Notes under the pieces: generated by a model
Databases searched by the model: none
Seen by the model: only the letters and a program-made list of their open reading frames with translations
Told to the model about the DNA's origin: nothing
Shown: in pieces, positions 60,627-64,000 of the stretch
Numbering within the stretch: position 1 is the stretch's first letter
Layout of the letters: each line of letters starts with the position of its first letter
Position numbers and translations under genes: made by a program
Origin: Gp13-AA77 sp035946575
GTDB taxonomy: Bacteria > Acidobacteriota > Terriglobia > UBA7540
Assembly (NCBI GenBank): GCA_035946575.1
Contig: DASYZG010000080.1
Location: 1-64,000, forward strand
Direction of reading: 5' to 3'
Length of the DNA stretch: 64,000 nt

Positions 60627-60640
60627 GGGGGGGGGGGGGG
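60627..60640. repeat. Homopolymeric G tract (14)
   Basis: Fourteen G residues in a row lie between the islet and the duplicated BNR fragment. Such tracts are prone to slippage and to assembly errors. Confidence 0.95.
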
Positions 60641-60739
60641 CGTCAGTGACGAGTGTCACTGGCCTTTGTGACGCCGTCGCGACCGCCGCTAATTGCTTTG
60701 AAAGACTTGCAGGAGTTTCGATTCGATTCGAATTCGATT

Positions 60740-60906
60740 CGAACCGATCCTTCGATCCCGGCGGCGTTTTCATGGGGGACTACACCGGACTCGCCGCGCT
60801 CGGCGGGCGAGTCTACGGCGCCTGGACGGAGAAGCCGGAAGCGAGATCGCGCGGCACGGTGATCCGCGTCGGGGTGGCGGACTTCGGCACGGGAGGGCAG
60901 CCGTAA
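60740..60906 (+). pseudogene. Duplicated 3' fragment of the BNR-repeat gene
   Basis: From 60751 the sequence matches 58509-58664, the end of the BNR gene, with nine or so mismatches in the first 135 bases, then diverges in the tail before its own stop. It encodes FDPGGVFMGDYTGLAALGGR and onward, same frame, but has no signal, no start and no other repeats, so it is a remnant. It is preceded by a TTCGA-rich stretch (60717-60750). Confidence 0.9.
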
Positions 60907-60945
60907 GCCGGGATGTAGCCTAGGGCGGGGGCCTCGAAAAACCTC

Positions 60946-60974
60946 TTGACAACGCGGAACGATCGTGCTACCCT
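60946..60974 (+). promoter_or_regulatory. Predicted promoter in front of a gene-poor region
   Basis: TTGACA (60946-60951), 17 bases, TACCCT (60969-60974), followed by a GAGGAG ribosome-binding site and an ATG at 61015. The -35 is perfect and the -10 is partial. The start leads only into a doubtful short frame. Confidence 0.55.
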
Positions 60975-61014
60975 GTTTGTCTCTCCTGGAGGACTCTTTC
61001 CCGAGGAGCGCCCT

Positions 61015-61299
61015 ATGGCCCTCCAATCCCCGATCTGCGCTGATGATCCCGCCAATCGGCGCCGCACCCCGCTAGGTAATAATTGCACAAAGCCGGTAAG
61101 CCCATTGAATTCAGTCGTTAATCACCCTGAAGACGCCCAAAAACGCAAAAAACATCCACGGCGCCAAAGCCAGAATGTCGAACGGAATCAGCAAGATAAG
61201 CCAAACATGGGGGCTAGACCGAAAGCCAGAATGTCCTTTAGAATGAGTAAAAGTGGGGCTACATCGAAGGCACGAGAGGCGCCGTTTTTGTCGAAATGA
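61015..61299 (+). CDS. Doubtful 94-residue frame behind a good promoter
   Basis: An ATG at 61015 follows CGAGGAG at seven bases and a promoter-like pair at 60946. The 94-residue product is Lys/Arg/Asn-rich with no domain, and reads through two copies of a dispersed repeat (61166 and 61221). It may be the truncated front of a lost gene whose control region was kept, or a chance frame. I lean to the second. Confidence 0.25.
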   Translation: MALQSPICADDPANRRRTPLGNNCTKPVSPLNSVVNHPEDAQKRKKHPRRQSQNVERNQQDKPNMGARPKARMSFRMSKSGATSKAREAPFLSK

Positions 61300-61728
61300 G
61301 CGCGGCAATGAACATAGTTGGCAGTTCGCTCTCGACGGTTCCGAAACGAGAGAGGTTCGACCGGGACGAAAGGCAGAGGATGAGAAAAGCGCGAAGAGCA
61401 AACGCGCGCGGGAGGTTTGCGGATTTGGTGGATTGCCGCGGGCAGGAAGTGGAAGCGAGGATAAAAAGAAGCGTGGATGAAAAAAGATGTGGTCGGTCCG
61501 AAGCTGGAATGTCCTTTACAATCAACGAAAGATTCCACAAACTCTCAAGGCAGCGCAAGGTCGCCGGAGTTGAAGGTGCGCCTCTCAAGGAGGCTGCAAA
61601 GCCAGTATGGTCTTCACAGAGATGTATGTCTGTTTTACGGGTCCGATTGCGGCTGGAATCGCCCGGCACTCGGATGCCGCGAGTGAAACGTGCCTACGGA
61701 CGAAGCTGGAAGGTCTTTTAGAATGAGT
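61166..61728. repeat. Dispersed 28-base motif, four or five copies
   Basis: Copies related to AAGCYRGAATGTCCTTTAGA followed by ATGAGT are at 61166-61179 (partial), 61221-61248, 61499-61526 and 61701-61728, with a worn one at 61596-61620. All lie on the same strand with irregular spacing. No coding frame is accepted in this stretch. Confidence 0.75.
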
Positions 61729-61766
61729 TGGATGACAGACAGATTTAAGAGCCTTTGGAGTCAACG

Positions 61767-62756
61767 ATGAACGCAGTCTCTCGACGCGACTTTTTGACGC
61801 GGGGTTCGGTGGCCATCGCCTTGGCCGCGGCGGGTGCGGGCGCGTCAGCCGCAGCCCGGACGGGTCCTCCGGCCGGATCCCCGGAAGCAATGCAGGGGCC
61901 CGGCGAGCCCCATCGCGAATTCCCCACTGACCCGCGGGCGCGGCTGGCGGTCTCGTCGTACCCCTTTCGCGAGGTGATGGACTCTCCCTTCTACCGCCGG
62001 CGCAATCCGGGCAAAACCGGCATGGACCTGCCGGCCTTCGCGGCTATGGTGGCCGAACGGTTCAATCTCCGCAACATCGAGATTTGGAGCCCGCACGTCC
62101 AGGCGCGCACTCCGGCCGATCTCGCCGCGCTGCGCGCCGGCATCGAGAAGCCGGGCGTACGCGTCATCAACATCGCCGCCGACCTGCGGCAGAGCGTCTA
62201 CGATCCCGACGCCGACCGCCGCCAGGCCGCCGTCGATGGTGGCAGGCAGTGGGTGGACATCGCCGTCGCCATCGGCTCCCCGGGCATTCGTCTGCACGTC
62301 GCCGAAGCTCATGGAGCGGCCCCCGATTTCAAGCTCGCAGCCGACAGCCTCCGGCAGGTGGCCGATTACGGCGCCGCGCACAACGTGGTGATCAATTTGG
62401 AGAACGACGATCCGGTGAGCGAGGACGCCTTCTTTATCGTGCGCGTGCTCGATCACGCCAATCATCCCTGGCTCCACGCCTGTCCGGATTTCGGCAACTC
62501 GGCGATGTCGGGCGACCCGGAGTTCAATCTGGACGCCATGGTGCTGCTGTTCCGCCACGCCTTCTGCATCTCGCACATGAAGGACTCGGAAGAGGGAGAC
62601 GGCGGGAAGATGTACTATGCGGACGTGCCGGGCACGTTCAAGATCGCCAGAGCGAGCGGCTACAAGGGATACTTTTCGATGGAGATGGACCGCTCGGGCG
62701 ATCCGTACGCCGGTACAACGCAGTTGATCGACCTGAGTTTGAAGGAACTCTCGTAG
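61767..62756 (+). CDS. Tat-exported sugar phosphate isomerase/epimerase-like protein
   Basis: This encodes 329 residues from ATG at 61767, six bases after GGAG. A twin-arginine signal (VSRRDFLTRGSVAIALAAAG) is followed by a xylose-isomerase-like TIM barrel: NLRNIEIWSPHVQARTPADL, VINLENDDPVSEDAFFIV and HPWLHACPDFGNSAMSGD, with Glu/Asp/His metal candidates. It probably acts on sugars or cyclitols outside the cytosol, as several Acidobacteria proteins of this type do. It stands alone. Substrate not predictable. Confidence 0.87.
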   Translation: MNAVSRRDFLTRGSVAIALAAAGAGASAAARTGPPAGSPEAMQGPGEPHREFPTDPRARLAVSSYPFREVMDSPFYRRRNPGKTGMDLPAFAAMVAERFNLRNIEIWSPHVQARTPADLAALRAGIEKPGVRVINIAADLRQSVYDPDADRRQAAVDGGRQWVDIAVAIGSPGIRLHVAEAHGAAPDFKLAADSLRQVADYGAAHNVVINLENDDPVSEDAFFIVRVLDHANHPWLHACPDFGNSAMSGDPEFNLDAMVLLFRHAFCISHMKDSEEGDGGKMYYADVPGTFKIARASGYKGYFSMEMDRSGDPYAGTTQLIDLSLKELS

Positions 62757-62950
62757 GTGAGGACGTCAGTGCGTGAGTTTGTCAGGTTGTCAGAGGCTGA
62801 AATACAGCTGTACCGACCAACTGACGCACAGACATACTGGCGCACCGCCGCACTCGTGACGGCCGCGCCTGGCGCGGCGTTAGATGTCGGCATGTTATCA
62901 TAAAGACAGATAAGGGCTGGCCTCCCAAATGGCGGCCCTGGAGGTAATTT
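62757..62950. repeat. Spacer with GTCAG/CTGAC inverted words
   Basis: GTGAGGACGTCAGTGCGTGA (from 62757) and TTGTCAGGTTGTCAG are partly complementary to CCAACTGACGCACAGAC near 62816-62832. Similar wording occurs at 9101, 11697, 41216, 44230 and 47303. A GGAGGT ribosome-binding site ends the region. Confidence 0.5.
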
Positions 62951-64000
62951 GTGGCCGAAGAGCGGCTCAAGCTCGCGGTCTTCATCGACTTTGACAACAT
63001 TCAGATCGGTGTGAAAGACACGCTGGGTAAAGAATTTGATGTATCCGTAGTACTGGAGGCTTTGAAGGAACGGGGGGAGGTTATTACCAAGGTAGCCTAT
63101 GGCGACTGGCCCCGCGCCGGAGAACACAGCAAGCAGATGACGCAGCACGCGGTGCAGATGGTGCAGCGCAACGTCACGCCGCGCGGCGACAAGAACGGGG
63201 CCGATATCAACCTCGCCCTCGACGCCCTGGAGATGGCCTTCACCCGCCATCACATCAACGCTTTCGCCGTCGTGGGCGGCGACAGTGACTTCATCGCCCT
63301 CGTCGAAAAGCTGAAGCAGTACGACAAGCAGGTCTTCGTGGTGGGCGGGCGCGGCTTCACCAGCAACATCCTGCAGCGTAACTGCACCGAATTCATCGCT
63401 TACGAGAACCTGATTCGTCCCGGTGGCTACGTGGCCGCGGTGCGGCCGCGGTCCTCGCGACGTGGCGAACCGGCGCGCGCGGCCATCGAAACGCGCGCGC
63501 TGTCGGACGCGCTTCCCAACATCCAGCGCGCTCTGGCGGTGCTGGCGGAGCGCGGAGTTTCCCCGCAGCTCGGCCTGCTCAAGAGCACTTTGCTGCAGCT
63601 CGACTCCACGTTCACGGAGCGCGATTACGGCGTCAGCACCTTCCTCGATTTCATGCAGAAGATGGAAGAGGCGGGGTTGCTGCGCCTGCGCAAAATCGAC
63701 CGGGGTTATCTCGTGGAGACCGCGGGCAAGCCGGCAGAGGCTCCGGCGGTCTCAGCCCCGGAAAATGGTCACGCTGCGGCGGAAGAGATCTCTGCGGAGA
63801 CCGAGGTTGCCGTAAACGGCGACGGCGCCGCCGGACCCGCCGGGCAGGAAAGCGCGCCGGAAGGGCCTCCCGTTTCCATGACTCCGGAGCAGGCGCTCGA
63901 GATTCTGCGCCGCGCCGTCGAAGCCGAGTCCGAAAAATCACCCAATCGCCCGCTTTATCTGCGCCACATCCGCCATGGCCTGAAGGGTGTCGACAAGGAT
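62951..64000 (+). CDS. NYN-domain (LabA-like) protein with LOTUS/OST-HTH domain, 3' truncated by window edge
   Basis: This encodes at least 350 residues, GTG start five bases after GGAGGT; the frame is open at the window end. Residues 1-155 form a NYN domain: LAVFIDFDNIQIGVKDTLG, TPRGDKNGADINLALDALEM and VVGGDSDFIALVEKLKQYDK, the acidic residues of PIN-like nucleases. Residues 175-255 match a LOTUS winged helix (LLKSTLLQLDSTFTERDYGV). An Ala/Glu linker and a second helix-turn start (TPEQALEILRRAVEAESEKS) follow. It would act on RNA in the cytosol. It was missed by closed-frame listing because it has no stop here. Confidence 0.92.
   Translation, partial: MAEERLKLAVFIDFDNIQIGVKDTLGKEFDVSVVLEALKERGEVITKVAYGDWPRAGEHSKQMTQHAVQMVQRNVTPRGDKNGADINLALDALEMAFTRHHINAFAVVGGDSDFIALVEKLKQYDKQVFVVGGRGFTSNILQRNCTEFIAYENLIRPGGYVAAVRPRSSRRGEPARAAIETRALSDALPNIQRALAVLAERGVSPQLGLLKSTLLQLDSTFTERDYGVSTFLDFMQKMEEAGLLRLRKIDRGYLVETAGKPAEAPAVSAPENGHAAAEEISAETEVAVNGDGAAGPAGQESAPEGPPVSMTPEQALEILRRAVEAESEKSPNRPLYLRHIRHGLKGVDKD

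Noticed and set aside
61296..61721. 141-codon plus-strand frame
   Set aside because: Arg/Lys-rich product that reads through the dispersed 28-base repeats; no ribosome-binding site.
62660..63253. 197-codon minus-strand frame at the right end
   Set aside because: It is antisense to the NYN-LOTUS gene, which has a good ribosome-binding site and clear motifs but no stop within the window.

Overview
The window looks like part of a chromosome from a soil-type Acidobacteriota (inference). It is GC-rich. It encodes an Oar-like TonB-dependent receptor with an N-terminal carboxypeptidase-regulatory-like domain, a diheme cytochrome of the reaction-centre-cytochrome type, secreted phosphoesterases with choice-of-anchor-D and FG-GAP repeats, several Tat-exported glycan enzymes, and intergenic spacers full of short inverted-repeat elements. 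No rRNA, phage, transposase or CRISPR array was seen. The only RNA gene found is a tRNA-Leu(CAG).

Layout. 1-8 kb: the end of a PLP trans-sulfuration enzyme, a small secreted protein, sugar and amino-acid transporters, an MscS channel, a superoxide dismutase and a secreted diheme cytochrome. 8-12.6 kb (minus strand): etfA/etfB, then the fatty-acid genes fabG-acpP-fabF behind a long leader that contains a near-perfect direct repeat. 12.9-17.9 kb (minus): a Tat-exported Gfo/Idh/MocA oxidoreductase, then a compact pterin operon (two different PTPS paralogues, folE and an SDR) and an epimerase. 18-29.6 kb (plus): the Oar-like receptor followed by two giant paralogous phosphoesterases with seven-repeat FG-GAP propellers. 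29.7-38.4 kb: a DUF922 protease-like protein, a GH20 enzyme, two unknown exported proteins, a GH35 beta-galactosidase and a small Asp/Pro-rich Tat protein.

38.4-42.5 kb: a CHAD protein converging on a nucleotide-pool operon (dGTPase and two overlapping dTMP-kinase-like genes, the second with an altered Walker A motif). 42.5-43.6 kb: a repeat-rich spacer with tRNA-Leu. 43.6-53.8 kb: a TetR regulator, rpe-like and bamD genes, DinB, yggX, PIN/TRAM-ispD-ispF, a hydrolase, a small membrane protein and a DPP III-type peptidase. 53.8-57.1 kb: a toxin-antitoxin pair next to a long inverted repeat, a MOSC protein, and an ECF sigma/anti-sigma/zinc-ribbon operon. 57.3-60.9 kb: an exported BNR-repeat (sialidase-like) protein, a three-gene islet of unknown function, and a duplicated fragment of the BNR gene tail. 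61-64 kb: a gene-poor repeat region, a Tat-exported sugar isomerase-like protein, and an NYN-LOTUS RNA-binding/nuclease protein that runs off the window.

Several genes share a theme of extracellular polymer use: the receptor, phosphoesterases, GH20, GH35, BNR protein, Gfo/Idh oxidoreductase and sugar isomerase all carry export signals or sit in the outer membrane. The strongest leads for new biology are the PTPS-PTPS-folE-SDR operon, the twin phosphoesterase-propeller enzymes beside an Oar receptor, the asymmetric dTMP-kinase pair, and the islet flanked by copies of the BNR gene tail. All family assignments come from reading motifs by eye; no database search was run.
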